From: an uncultured Brevibacillus sp.
GTDB taxonomy: Bacteria; Bacillota; Bacilli; Brevibacillales; Brevibacillaceae
DNA length: 64,000 bases
NCBI RefSeq assembly: GCF_947502445.1
Contig: NZ_CANMZW010000014.1
Coordinates: 60,755 to 124,754 of the forward strand
Direction of reading: 5' to 3'
Shown: positions 1 through 8,655 of the stretch, piece by piece
Layout: each line of letters starts with the position of its first letter
How positions within the stretch are numbered: position 1 is the stretch's first letter
Translations under genes and position numbers: made by a program
Notes under the pieces: model-generated
Seen by the model: the letters and a program-made list of their open reading frames with translations, nothing else
Databases searched by the model: none
What the model was told of the DNA's origin: nothing

Positions 1-1
1 C

Positions 2-1027
2 GTTTTTAGTATTTACGGCGCATTGCTCGGATTTGGGTTCGCTTTCGGTCTCATCTTGGGAGGTGTTCTTGTCAATTGGAATCCGTTTGATTTTGGGTGG
101 CGCACCGTATTTTTTTTCAATGTCCCCTTTGGAATACTAGTTCTTCTATGCTTGCCAATACTACCGGAGTCGCAGGGGAGGGGGAAGCAAAGTATCGATT
201 GGAGCGGCATTTTCTTCAGCATGAGTGGATTGTTTCTGCTTGTATATCCGTTGTCGGAGGGGCAAAAACAGGGATGGCCCCTTTGGATATGGGGATGTCT
301 AATCCTTTCGCTTCTGCTTCTGTTTGCATTTGTCGTCGTCGAAATTCGGAAACAAAAACGGGGTGGGGCACCGCTTATTGACTTGACTATATTTAAACAA
401 CGGTTATTCGGCGTGGGGATGACCTCTGTCCTTTTGATTTATCTCAGCATGTTTTCTTTCTTTTTTGTATTAACCTATTTTTTGCAGTTCGGACTGCACT
501 ACGATGCACAAGCTACGAGTCGCGTGTTTCTGCCGTTGGGCTGCGGTTTTTTCGTGACTTCTCTCATTTCATCTCGAATCGTCAGGAGATGGGGGATGGC
601 TGTCCTAAAAGTAGGGGCCATGGTAACGGGAATCTGCTGTCTCCTATTCATCTTGTTGCTGCATATCAATGCGATGCATCTGCTGCATATCGAGTACATT
701 GCCCTTTTTCTTGTATATGGTTTGGGATTAGGGTTGGTCACAACGCCTCTCACTCGCGTCGTACTGGGGACAGTGCCATTAAAAGATGCAGGGACAGGTT
801 CAGGCTTGTTTAATACATTCATGTATTTGTCAGGTTCATTAGGTGTGGCTCTGATCAGTATTTTGTTTTCTGCTGCACTACGACAGTCTTTGACAAGTGC
901 TGCTCTGTCTGATTATGTAAGGGCATTTTCCATTTCTTTAGGCGCTTGTGGTGGACTTGCTCTCGCTGCCTTTGTTTGCCTTTGCTTCTTGCGGGAAAGT
1001 AAAGAAAAGCTGAGCGAACGACAGTGA
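2..1027 (+). CDS. MFS exporter, DHA2 (EmrB/QacA-like), 5' end missing
   Basis: The frame is open from the window edge, so the gene begins upstream; about 341 residues remain. The visible part starts inside the glycine-rich antiporter motif C region, followed by an F-G-W-R-T-V-F-F-F-N-V-P-F-G stretch that is characteristic of 14-helix DHA2 drug/proton antiporters. At least eight further hydrophobic segments follow, and the protein ends in a short charged tail. Full-length relatives are about 460-520 residues, so roughly the first third is outside the window. Substrate cannot be told from sequence; family members export lipophilic drugs or dyes at the cytoplasmic membrane. Confidence 0.85.
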   Translation, partial: VFSIYGALLGFGFAFGLILGGVLVNWNPFDFGWRTVFFFNVPFGILVLLCLPILPESQGRGKQSIDWSGIFFSMSGLFLLVYPLSEGQKQGWPLWIWGCLILSLLLLFAFVVVEIRKQKRGGAPLIDLTIFKQRLFGVGMTSVLLIYLSMFSFFFVLTYFLQFGLHYDAQATSRVFLPLGCGFFVTSLISSRIVRRWGMAVLKVGAMVTGICCLLFILLLHINAMHLLHIEYIALFLVYGLGLGLVTTPLTRVVLGTVPLKDAGTGSGLFNTFMYLSGSLGVALISILFSAALRQSLTSAALSDYVRAFSISLGACGGLALAAFVCLCFLRESKEKLSERQ

Positions 1028-1132
1028 GACAATGTCACGGGGGATTGTTACAAACAAAAAAAGCTTTGATAAATCGATAAAAAGATTTTGCCAATCCAGA
1101 TTATCATACAGTAGCTTATAAAAAAGACGGCA

Positions 1133-1483
1133 ATGTACAGGGTCATTCATGTAGCCAATTTGTTTGCAGATCTTTCGAATCACAACTTTGGTGGTAAAAC
1201 CATGACAGTTGAGATACGGGTTCAAGACAAGTTTTTGCCGGAAAATCAGGAAAGCACTCTGGTACATTTTCAATCAGGAAGAGCATCTGTACGTACGGAA
1301 GGAACCCCAGATGTAATCATCGAGCTGGATGTTGTAGATTTCTCCTCACTTATCATAGGATCTATCTCATTTCAAAAGCTGCTTGACTACAGCTTGGTTA
1401 AAGTGTCTGATCCTGCGTTTGGGAAGGAACTGGACCAGCTGTTTCAAGTGGCACAAAAACCCATTTGCATGACATCAGTTTAA
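1133..1483 (+). pseudogene. SCP2/Eis-like C-terminal domain fragment
   Basis: The 116-residue product resembles the C-terminal sterol-carrier-like domain of Eis-type GNAT acetyltransferases: an opening M-Y-R-V-I, a beta-rich core with V-Q-D-K-F-L-P-E-N, a P-D-V-I-I-E-L-D strand, and a closing L-D-Q-L-F-Q segment. There is no acetyltransferase domain, which should precede it, and no convincing ribosome binding site before the ATG. An in-frame stop lies at 1112-1114. I read it as the 3' remnant of a decayed acetyltransferase gene. A free-standing small SCP2-like protein is the alternative. Confidence 0.5.
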
Positions 1484-1499
1484 AGCATTGCTCAATAAG

Positions 1500-1550
1500 G
1501 GAAGTGGTAGTAGAGGACGTTTTTTCGTTCAAAACTAGCACTTCCTTTTT
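1500..1550 (+). terminator. Rho-independent terminator after SCP2-like fragment
   Basis: GGAAGTG at 1500-1506 pairs with CACTTCC at 1539-1545, followed by five T. A second possible pairing partner (CCACTACC near 1556) suggests an alternative fold. It lies between the + strand fragment and the convergent MerR gene. Confidence 0.5.
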
Positions 1551-1581
1551 ACTGTTACCACTACCAAAAGAGTGGAAGGCG

Positions 1582-2400
1582 TCACGACACACCAACGAAA
1601 ATCCGAATAATGAAGTTATCAGGGTCCTTTTCAGTTAGGTAATTAAGCATTTCCACTTCATACACATCGGTACTGACATTCAATCCCTTGCTGTTAATGT
1701 ACTTTTTCAGCGTAGCGTATGTGGACGGCATGCTTTCATACGATCCAATATGATCCAAGACAGCGTACGTTCCTGTTGGCCTTGTAACCATTTTTTCCGT
1801 TTGAATAGGGTCGATAAGTTTATAGGCAATATAGTTTGGAAAATAATTTTCAGCGTGAAAACGTTCTTTACTCAAAATCGCCCAAAGTGGAAACTCATGA
1901 AGGATGAGGTGTTTTTCGGAATAATCTCGATGCTCACTCAGCTTTTTGGCATATTCTTGCTCATCCAGACAATGCTCGATCTGCGTAGTAATGAAGTATT
2001 GCGCTTCGCATTCCTCGATCATCGGAGTATCCCTCAAGTCATTCATGGCTGTTTCGGTCATCTCGACAGCTCCCTTCAAAAAATACTGCATTCTTTGGAT
2101 TCGAAGATGCTCCACTTCCAGGTCTCGTTGTTTTTGTTGAATCAGGTTAACGAACATCGTTGAATTATGGTTCTGAAAAAAATCCTTGATCTCCTGCAAA
2201 GAACTGCCTGCCTTTTTGAGTACATTAATGATATCAAGCGCGTAGCATTGTTTATAAGAGTAAAATCGATAGCCCTTTTCGTTAACAAAATCAGGCTTTA
2301 AAAGCCCGATCTCGTCGTAATGAAAAAGGGTGTGTTTCGTAACGCCACAAGTTTTGGCCATTTCACTAGTAGTAAAATACTTTTGCTGGATTTTCGACAT
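1582..2400 (-). CDS. MerR family regulator, BmrR/BltR-like
   Basis: A 272-residue protein. The N-terminal winged helix-turn-helix (about residues 8-75) carries the T-S-E-M-A-K...L-F-H-Y-D-E-I-G-L-L-K-P signature of MerR proteins. A coiled-coil linker follows (about 80-120), then a GyrI/BmrR-like ligand-binding domain ending in R-I-F-V-G-V. Such proteins bind drug-like cations and activate a neighbouring exporter by untwisting a promoter with an over-long spacer. It is transcribed divergently from the MFS gene at 2590, and the shared intergenic region holds such a promoter, so it most likely controls that exporter. The start ATG is followed directly by M-S-K-I-Q. Confidence 0.85.
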   Translation of the reverse strand: MSKIQQKYFTTSEMAKTCGVTKHTLFHYDEIGLLKPDFVNEKGYRFYSYKQCYALDIINVLKKAGSSLQEIKDFFQNHNSTMFVNLIQQKQRDLEVEHLRIQRMQYFLKGAVEMTETAMNDLRDTPMIEECEAQYFITTQIEHCLDEQEYAKKLSEHRDYSEKHLILHEFPLWAILSKERFHAENYFPNYIAYKLIDPIQTEKMVTRPTGTYAVLDHIGSYESMPSTYATLKKYINSKGLNVSTDVYEVEMLNYLTEKDPDNFIIRIFVGVS

Positions 2401-2471
2401 GCATTACCACTCCCAAACATTTTCATTCCATACTTTTATGATAAATAAATTATATAATGAATGATTTATCC

Positions 2472-2502
2472 TTGACTATAGGGTTACCCGATAGTTTAAA
2501 TT
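2472..2502 (+). promoter_or_regulatory. MerR-type promoter and operator of the MFS gene
   Basis: The -35 TTGACT (2472-2477) and -10 TAAATT (2497-2502) are separated by 19 bp, the unusual spacing typical of MerR-regulated promoters. The spacer is filled by a dyad, CTATAGGGT-T-ACCCGATAG (2476-2494), with one mismatched pair. It points toward the exporter gene at 2590. Confidence 0.75.
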
Positions 2503-2589
2503 CATATTCGTACAAAATTTAGCAACAACGTGAAATTCTCTACGATCTAGAATGAACATTCCGTATGTTTGCGTTTGGAGGATAAAAGC

Positions 2590-3795
2590 ATGACATTATT
2601 ATTAAAAAATCGGGGCTCCGTATTGATTCTGATGTTCAATATTTTCCTCGTTTTTACTGGGATCGGCCTGATCATACCGATCATGCCTAAGTTCATGACG
2701 GAATTGGGCATTAGCGGAAGCACCGTCGGCTTACTGGTTGCAGCTTTTTCGCTGACACAGCTTCTTGTCTCGCCAATTGCTGGTCGTTTGGCGGATTCTT
2801 TTGGAAGAAAACGGATGATTGTCATTGGCTTAATCATATTCGCATTCACTGAATGGCTGTTTGGGATAGCGACCAACTCAGAGCTGCTGTTCATCTCGAG
2901 GCTGCTCGGAGGAATTAGTGCAGCCATGATCATGCCAGCTGTAGTGGCTTGTGTGGCAGACGTCACAACAAATGAAGAACGCGCTGCTGGAATGGGCTAT
3001 ATAAACGCTGCGATTACAACTGGTTTTATTATTGGACCAGGTATTGGCGGATATATCGCCGAATTTGGAATTCGTGTACCTTTTTATTCCGCTGCAGTTG
3101 CGGGGATGATTGCAGCAGGGTTTACACTGCTTTTCCTGCCGGAATCGCGCACTGTCAAAAAAGCACCATCTCAATCTTCAACCATTGCGAAACAGAAAAG
3201 CGGTCTTTTCTCGCAGCTAGGGCAGATCTATCGCGAGCCGTATTTTTTAAGCTTGATTATTGTGTTTGTCATGTCTTTCGGGCTGGCCAATTTTGAAACG
3301 GTCTTCGGACTGTTCGTCGATCATAAATTCGGGTTCAGTCCAAAAGATATTGCCTTTATCATTACATTCGGCTCGATAGCGGGAGCGGTGGTTCAAGCTA
3401 CTTGCTTTAGCTGGATTTTGAACCGGTTTGGCGAGAAACGTGTCATCTCGGTCTGCTTATTTTTTGCAGGTTTATTTATTCTCATGACGCTGTTCGTCCA
3501 CAAATTCTGGGCTATTTTTGCAGTTACCTTCATTATCTTTTTAGCGATCGATATTTTGCGTCCAGCTATCGGTACGCAAATGTCGATGGTTGCCGAGGAT
3601 CAACAAGGATACGTTGCCGGACTTAACTCATCCTTTACTAGTCTAGGTAATATTGCCGGGCCTGTCGTGGCAGGGTATATGTTTGATGTGAATATCAACT
3701 CTCCTTACGTGCTCGCATCGATCATTCTGTTTATCTGTTTTGGTTTATCGCTCAGAGGTAAAAAACGTAAACAGCTAAAGGCAGGAGCAGCCTAA
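2590..3795 (+). CDS. MFS multidrug exporter, Bmr/Blt/NorA-like (DHA1)
   Basis: A 401-residue 12-helix transporter. Motif A is visible as G-R-L-A-D-S-F-G-R-K-R around residues 62-72, and motif C as G-P-G-I-G-G around residue 150, the antiporter signature of DHA1 drug/proton exporters. ATG at 2590 is chosen because GGAGG sits eight bases upstream; an earlier in-frame start would overlap the ribosome site. It stands alone between its MerR-type promoter and a strong terminator at 3819. Together with the divergent MerR gene this is a Bmr/BmrR- or Blt/BltR-like drug-inducible efflux pair; the exact substrate is unknown. Confidence 0.88.
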   Translation: MTLLLKNRGSVLILMFNIFLVFTGIGLIIPIMPKFMTELGISGSTVGLLVAAFSLTQLLVSPIAGRLADSFGRKRMIVIGLIIFAFTEWLFGIATNSELLFISRLLGGISAAMIMPAVVACVADVTTNEERAAGMGYINAAITTGFIIGPGIGGYIAEFGIRVPFYSAAVAGMIAAGFTLLFLPESRTVKKAPSQSSTIAKQKSGLFSQLGQIYREPYFLSLIIVFVMSFGLANFETVFGLFVDHKFGFSPKDIAFIITFGSIAGAVVQATCFSWILNRFGEKRVISVCLFFAGLFILMTLFVHKFWAIFAVTFIIFLAIDILRPAIGTQMSMVAEDQQGYVAGLNSSFTSLGNIAGPVVAGYMFDVNINSPYVLASIILFICFGLSLRGKKRKQLKAGAA

Positions 3796-3818
3796 TACAA
3801 AAATTCGACAAGTATGCA

Positions 3819-3849
3819 AAATCCCGATATCTTGTATCGGGATTTTTTT
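3819..3849 (+). terminator. Terminator of the MFS exporter gene
   Basis: AATCCCGATA pairs with TATCGGGATT around a five-base loop, followed by a run of seven T. Confidence 0.9.
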
Positions 3850-3995
3850 CTTTTTCCCAAATAATCTGCCGCGTTTCTCGATCAGGCTGTTCATAAAAAT
3901 CTTGAGGTTCCTTAGGGTACTCCATTAGGGTGTTGATGGTTCCAATTCAAGCCACCCGAAGTCCAATCGAGTAAGTAAAGAAAGGGGTGATTTTC

Positions 3996-4217
3996 ATGCA
4001 AGAAAAGGATTACAGAGGGTATCGTGCTTATCAGTATTTAGAGCCAGGTGTTGATTTCAAAGAGTGTAAGCTATCAAAAGAAACGGGCATAAGAGAAAGG
4101 AAGGAAGGCCCGATGGCATTCATGATCGGGTCTTTTTTGCATTTTTCTCAGCCTCTACCTGGTCAGAATGAGGTAGTATTAGGAAGGAGGAATGGGACTA
4201 GGGGGAATAAAATTTGA
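3996..4217 (+). pseudogene. Truncated ORF, possible remnant of a larger enzyme
   Basis: A strong ribosome binding site (AAAGGGG) precedes ATG 3996. The first ~33 residues look protein-like (M-Q-E-K-D-Y-R-G-Y-R-A-Y-Q-Y-L-E-P-G-V-D), but the frame then runs straight through a rho-independent terminator at 4107-4138, which no genuine transcript of this gene would pass. I infer a 3'-truncated remnant whose tail was lost. The opening residues faintly recall N-termini of some M19-type dipeptidases; this could not be verified. Confidence 0.4.
4107..4138 (+). terminator. Terminator inside the truncated ORF
   Basis: GGCCCGAT (4107-4114) pairs with ATCGGGTC (4125-4132) around a ten-base loop, followed by six T. 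It ends transcription of the remnant at 3996. Confidence 0.8.
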
Positions 4218-5047
4218 ACAAGCATAGATTTGGTGTATCTGGAAGTACCATTTTAACGAATCCCGAGCAGTACAATGAGCTATTTTGGGACGATATTGAT
4301 CTCATTGAAATTGGGGAATTTCCGAGTGAGTCAGCTTTCCATGCTTTCCTAGATCTTTGTAGAGAAAAACAAACTCCATTTGGCGTACATTCGCCGTTAC
4401 TTCGAAATGGAAGTAAATACGACTTGCTCGAAAAGGTTTCATTTGAGCCTCAGGTCGCTCGGAAGCAAGTAGAGGAAGAAGCCGCGTTATTGTCACGTCT
4501 AGGTGCTGAATACATGTTGGTTCATTTTCCTTACTTCACAGGTGTATCCACAGAAAAAGTAACCGAGTTAATTGAAGCGGGATTGAAAGAATTGAGTCGT
4601 ATACAAAACGAATACGGCATACCAATCATTTGTGAACCGAAATTAGGGCTTGACCGTTCACCGAAAGGAATTCAATATCTTGATTCTTTTCCACTAGAAA
4701 TTTGGGAAAAGTATTCCTTGAAGCTCTGCGTAGACATTGGGGATTATCTGATTGCTACAGGGGAAGAAATCGTAAAATATGTAGAGAAGTGGAAGGAACA
4801 CATCAAGGTCGTTCATTTGCACAACGTAGCCTATCAAGAGAATAAATACATTTGGATTCCAGTACATCCAAGTCATGAAAATAACGGAGAGCAATTCAAA
4901 ATAGCACCTATTCTACATTTTTTATCACATTGCAAAGAAGTAAATTTTATATTCGAACATACACCACATAGCCATCCAAGCAGAGAGTTCGTTTATGAGG
5001 GATTTATCTGGACAAAAAATATGGTGATGTCTAGTGGAGCTAACTGA
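4214..5047 (+). CDS. Sugar phosphate isomerase/epimerase-like TIM barrel protein
   Basis: A 277-residue protein of the xylose-isomerase-like/AP-endonuclease-2 superfamily. Recognisable barrel elements include I-E-I-G-E near residue 33, G-V-H-S-P-L near 58, a M-L-V-H-F-P strand near 100, I-I-C-E-P-K near 138, C-V-D-I-G-D near 172 and H-L-H-N-V near 200, which supply the usual Glu/Asp/His metal ligands. Members isomerise or epimerise sugars and polyols, or act on inosose-type substrates. TTG 4214 is used with a G-rich ribosome site just upstream. It is a single gene preceding a GMC oxidoreductase; the pairing would fit polyol or sugar metabolism, but this is inference. Confidence 0.7.
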   Translation: MNKHRFGVSGSTILTNPEQYNELFWDDIDLIEIGEFPSESAFHAFLDLCREKQTPFGVHSPLLRNGSKYDLLEKVSFEPQVARKQVEEEAALLSRLGAEYMLVHFPYFTGVSTEKVTELIEAGLKELSRIQNEYGIPIICEPKLGLDRSPKGIQYLDSFPLEIWEKYSLKLCVDIGDYLIATGEEIVKYVEKWKEHIKVVHLHNVAYQENKYIWIPVHPSHENNGEQFKIAPILHFLSHCKEVNFIFEHTPHSHPSREFVYEGFIWTKNMVMSSGAN

Positions 5048-5189
5048 CAGACGATCAAGAATGTACCCTCAGTCCACTAACATTCACCACCAAGACAAAT
5101 GATTAATACCCTACATTAACCCAATTTCTATTCATCTAGAATGTCTTTTAGTTAATGGGATACAAACTGTTTATGTAGGGGAGTATCGA

Positions 5190-6797
5190 ATGAGTGAAAA
5201 TAAGCAGAAGAATGCGAAATTAATGTATGATTACATTGTTGTAGGTACTGGACCGACAGGGTCTGTTATCGCAAAGAAACTAACGGATGATAGAAAAACA
5301 TCTGTTCTCGTATTGGAAGCAGGAGAAAATAATGATCAGGACACGCCAATTAGTAACTCAACGTATGCCTTAGAGCTTGAGGAGCTATATTTTCCTCAAT
5401 ATTTTTGGCAAGGAGAAGGAATACCACAGAAAGAAGTAAATGAACGAAGCTTTGAATGGACGACCGGTCGATTGCTGGGTGGCGGCTCTTCCATTAACAC
5501 ACAGCAGTATGTAAGACCTACGTCAGCAGTTTTTCGACAATGGGAAAAGCTACTGGGACCTCTCTGGTCACCAAAGAACGCAATTAATGGGTTCCGAAAA
5601 ATGGAAAATTACAATGGAAAGACAAACAATAGTAGTGTACATGGCTATAAGGGTAGGATCGACATTCGGCAAGCACCGGAAAACCCAACAACTATGTCAA
5701 AAAAGTTAGTGTCAGCCATCGAGAAAGCAACAGGATTTCGAAAAATTCTCGACTACAATGACCCGAAAACCCCACTAGGGCCTTTTACGCGTTGGCAATT
5801 ATTTCAACAGCCCAGTGGCCGGCGAGAAAGTGCTTCCACAGCCTTTCTATCCTCAGATATCATGACTCCTGGAGGTCAAGGAGTCAATGGTCGAAAATTG
5901 AGTGTTTCCTTTAAGTCTACAGCTCTACGGGTTTTATTTAGGAATAAGCGAGCGATTGGCGTAGAATTTCTTCAAGAGGGTAAACGCGTGCGAGCCTACA
6001 CTCGGAAAAAAGTAATTATTTCAGCAGGTATCAACAGTTCTCAGCTTTTAATGCTTTCTGGAATCGGTCCCGCGAAAATGCTAAAGGACGCAAAAATCCC
6101 TATTGTTTTTGCCAACTCTAACGTAGGCAAAGGCATTCGAAACCACACGCTCAACTTTGCCGTGTTCAGTGCCAATCCGAAAGATAACCCATTACCTGAT
6201 GATGATCCAAACGCGCTTTATTCAGGGGGTGCCTTTTTACCAGATCCCACGCCAGGCTCAAACAAAACTCGTCGTGCCGTGCAACTAATCGGAATCGGCT
6301 CCAAAGGGAAACTGCAAATCGCTATCCTTTTCCTAAAACCAAAAAGCCGTGGTTCCATAAAAATACAAAGCAATGATCCGCTGAAAATTGTGCTGGCTGA
6401 TGAAGGCTATCTCACGAATCCCGCTGATCTTGAAGCAGTTAAAAACTGTTATAAAATATATATCAAGAAGATAGCTGCACAGTTAGCTTTGATCGACCGA
6501 TCATATCAGCTTATTTCTCCGACACTCGACATCATCAATAATAATCGCAAGCTGGAACAGTTTATCCTAAATAATTTTGACCATAATCATCATGAACAAG
6601 GTGCGCTTCGCATGGCGCCTCTTAACAAGGGGGGAGTGGTTGATAGCCACGGTCAAGTCCATGGAGTAAAAGACCTAATTGTTGCTGACGATTCGATTAT
6701 TCCATTCACGGTGGATGGTAACACGTCTGCACCAGCCTACCTTATCGGACATACAATTGCACAACAGCTATTGAAAAAAAAACGCACGAATGAATGA
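5190..6797 (+). CDS. GMC-family FAD oxidoreductase
   Basis: A 535-residue flavoprotein of the glucose-methanol-choline family. The FAD Rossmann motif G-T-G-P-T-G lies at residues 19-24 with the acidic strand end L-V-L-E-A-G near 46, and the GMC signature T-T-G-R-L-L-G-G-G-S-S-I-N is near residue 95. The catalytic His region (H-H-E-Q-G-A-L-R-M) and the Asn-containing D-G-N-T-S-A-P-A segment are near the C-terminus. It likely oxidises an alcohol or sugar alcohol; the substrate is not predictable. There is no signal peptide. ATG 5190 has GGGGAG eight bases upstream. Confidence 0.85.
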   Translation: MSENKQKNAKLMYDYIVVGTGPTGSVIAKKLTDDRKTSVLVLEAGENNDQDTPISNSTYALELEELYFPQYFWQGEGIPQKEVNERSFEWTTGRLLGGGSSINTQQYVRPTSAVFRQWEKLLGPLWSPKNAINGFRKMENYNGKTNNSSVHGYKGRIDIRQAPENPTTMSKKLVSAIEKATGFRKILDYNDPKTPLGPFTRWQLFQQPSGRRESASTAFLSSDIMTPGGQGVNGRKLSVSFKSTALRVLFRNKRAIGVEFLQEGKRVRAYTRKKVIISAGINSSQLLMLSGIGPAKMLKDAKIPIVFANSNVGKGIRNHTLNFAVFSANPKDNPLPDDDPNALYSGGAFLPDPTPGSNKTRRAVQLIGIGSKGKLQIAILFLKPKSRGSIKIQSNDPLKIVLADEGYLTNPADLEAVKNCYKIYIKKIAAQLALIDRSYQLISPTLDIINNNRKLEQFILNNFDHNHHEQGALRMAPLNKGGVVDSHGQVHGVKDLIVADDSIIPFTVDGNTSAPAYLIGHTIAQQLLKKKRTNE

Positions 6798-6876
6798 GAA
6801 GAGGTAAAACAAGGCACTCCCAAGGGAATGCCTTAACCCATTATCTAACAATATCGCTTGAAAGTTCTTAGCAGGT

Positions 6877-6927
6877 CAAAATTGAGCGGCAGTCTAGGAC
6901 GATATTATGACGTCTACGCCTGCCGCT
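6877..6927 (-). terminator. Long hairpin downstream of the DUF1259 genes
   Basis: AGCGGCA (6885-6891) pairs with TGCCGCT (6921-6927), with further inner pairing. On the minus strand the stem is followed by AATTTTG. It probably terminates the two minus-strand DUF1259 genes. Confidence 0.45.
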
Positions 6928-6968
6928 GTTTCTGTTGTTGGATCAGTCATCGTCACAAATGCGAATGA

Positions 6969-7388
6969 TTAACCCAAGAAAGCAATAGAACGCTTTACTT
7001 TCCTGGCGAATGCAATGGGATTATCGATTGACTCCCAGTGAATATACATAAGACGCGGGTTGTCAAAGAGCCAGTGATTATGGACTGCTGTTACTTTAAT
7101 CCCGTTTTTTCGAAGATTTGTCAGCAAACGGTTAACTTGGTTTTGGAAGAGAGCCGTTTCTCCTAAACATAGTGCACGTCCTGAACTATTTAGGGATTCG
7201 AATGAGAATAGTTGATATCGAACTAATGGGGAGGTAGTTTTTCTACCTAAAATGGATGCATTGAATTTTCTGTTTCTGGAGACGAAACAAACGGGACCTC
7301 TTGTTATTTCATGCTCTGTTCCACCTAAAATGGCTGAAAATCGGTTACACAGTCTTCTAAATTGAGGAGTTGTATTCACTTTTGCCAT
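6969..7388 (-). CDS. DUF1259 (LppY/LpqO-like) protein, copy 2
   Basis: 139 residues from ATG 7388. An alternative ATG nine bases upstream overlaps the ribosome site, and the chosen start gives exactly the same length as the neighbouring paralogue. Conserved points are G-P-V-C-F-V, R-A-L-C-L-G-E-T-A, V-H-N-H-W and the R-L-M-Y-I-H-W segment, typical of DUF1259, a domain also found duplicated in mycobacterial LppY/LpqO lipoproteins. No signal peptide is visible. Function is unknown; the conserved His/Glu residues would suit metal binding. It lies 52 bp downstream of its paralogue on the same strand. Confidence 0.75.
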   Translation of the reverse strand: MAKVNTTPQFRRLCNRFSAILGGTEHEITRGPVCFVSRNRKFNASILGRKTTSPLVRYQLFSFESLNSSGRALCLGETALFQNQVNRLLTNLRKNGIKVTAVHNHWLFDNPRLMYIHWESIDNPIAFARKVKRSIAFLG

Positions 7389-7440
7389 ATTCGTCATCCT
7401 TTCGATTATGATGAAAATGTAACTTCATGACGCCACCAAG

Positions 7441-7860
7441 TTAACCGAGGAATGCAATGGATGCTTTGGTTTTCCTGGCGAATACGATAGGATTTTCTAT
7501 GGCTTCCCAATGCATATACATTAAGCGCGGGTTTTCTTTCAGCCAGTGATTGTGAAGTGCTGTCACTTTTATCCCACGCTTACGAAGATTTGACATCAAA
7601 CGGTTCACCTGATTTTGGTGAACGGCAGTTTCGCCCAAACAAAGTGCACGACCAGACTTATCTAAGGATTCAAACGAAAACATTTGAGCCCGAACTAAAG
7701 GGGAAAGGGTTCGTCTTCCCAGGATTGTTTCCCGAAGATTCGCAAGTCGCATGACGAAACAAACTGGTCCTTGGTCAATTTCCGATTCGCCACCTAATAT
7801 TCTTCCAAATTGGGTACAGAGTCTTCTGAATTGCGGGCTAACCTTCGCATTTTTCGCCAT
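7441..7860 (-). CDS. DUF1259 (LppY/LpqO-like) protein, copy 1
   Basis: 139 residues from ATG 7860, preceded by AAGGAGG with a six-base spacing; an upstream in-frame ATG at 7881 overlaps that site. It shares the R-A-L-C-L-G-E-T-A core, the H-N-H-W motif and the final K-x-S-I-A-F-L-G with the gene at 6969, so the two are a tandem duplication. Cytoplasmic by prediction. The double-domain arrangement seen in LppY-type proteins is here split into two separate genes. Function unknown. Confidence 0.78.
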   Translation of the reverse strand: MAKNAKVSPQFRRLCTQFGRILGGESEIDQGPVCFVMRLANLRETILGRRTLSPLVRAQMFSFESLDKSGRALCLGETAVHQNQVNRLMSNLRKRGIKVTALHNHWLKENPRLMYMHWEAIENPIVFARKTKASIAFLG

Positions 7861-8089
7861 TGTAATCCTCCTTTTTGTCAATTCCGAATTATCTTATGTT
7901 GAACGGTAAAAAGGGACATGGGTAAAAACCTGCTTTTATAATTGAAAAAGACCCAGTTTTCATTCGAGGTCCTGGTTAACTTTTTCTTAATAGCACTAGA
8001 TTAAATAGAAATCCATGTAAAAGAGCATTAACAATAAAAACTAGCAATCTCTTGCAAACGATGATGCATCCATTTTCCTCCAGACACAC

Positions 8090-8133
8090 AAACAAACGGC
8101 TTTGATGAATTCTCATCGAAGCCGTTTGTTTTA
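8090..8133 (-). terminator. Terminator of the ymaF-like gene
   Basis: A long stem: ACAAACGGCTT pairs with AAGCCGTTTGT, and TGATGA pairs with TCATCG with a mismatch, around ATTC. A short T run lies on each side, so it may work in both directions. Confidence 0.7.
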
Positions 8134-8140
8134 AAGAAAG

Positions 8141-8521
8141 CTATTCGTCACTACTCGTTTTTCCCCGATACATATGGGAGTGTGGATGCCTTCCGTCTAC
8201 AGTTGTGTATCCCTCGAAATAATGAAAATGACCGCCATTTGGTAACGGGATAGCAGGACCGGTTGTTCCTTTGATTCGATGAGTATGACCATCGCTTATG
8301 TCTGTCACTGTATAATACTTATGAACGTGGGGAACGCCTGTCGGGGCTGGCTCCGTCATTCCTGCATAATAGTGCGAGTGACCATCGTCACATGAAGTAC
8401 ATCCTGAGAAAGCGTGAGTGTGGACGGGTTTACCATCCCAGGACGAAATATACAATGTGTGAGAGTGTTCAGAACCCAATCCACTTGATTCGATTACAAA
8501 TCCTGTTACAGGTATTCGCAT
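8141..8521 (-). CDS. ymaF: YmaF-family histidine-rich protein
   Basis: 126 residues containing repeated H-x-H blocks (H-S-H-T, H-T-H, H-S-H-Y, H-V-H, H-T-H-R, H-F-H-Y, H-P-H-S-H-M), each about 20 residues apart, and the C-T-S-C-D-D pair. This matches the YmaF family of Bacillus-type spore formers. The spacing suggests a repeated beta structure that binds metal or coats a surface; that role is inferred. The gene is monocistronic with a terminator at 8090. Confidence 0.8.
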   Translation of the reverse strand: MRIPVTGFVIESSGLGSEHSHTLYISSWDGKPVHTHAFSGCTSCDDGHSHYYAGMTEPAPTGVPHVHKYYTVTDISDGHTHRIKGTTGPAIPLPNGGHFHYFEGYTTVDGRHPHSHMYRGKTSSDE

Positions 8522-8655
8522 TGCTGTTCCTCTTTTCTAAATGAAATTTCATGAGTTTAGGGAGATAGGGGGTAACTAAGAATTGGACCTTTTAGGTAAG
8601 AGCTGCCCAAGTTTCGACTTCTGGAGATTTCACATGATGATGTATGCCTATGTAT

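Noticed and set aside
6900..6968. Short + strand frame ending before the DUF1259 genes
   Set aside because: About 20 codons without start or ribosome site, overlapping a terminator-like hairpin.
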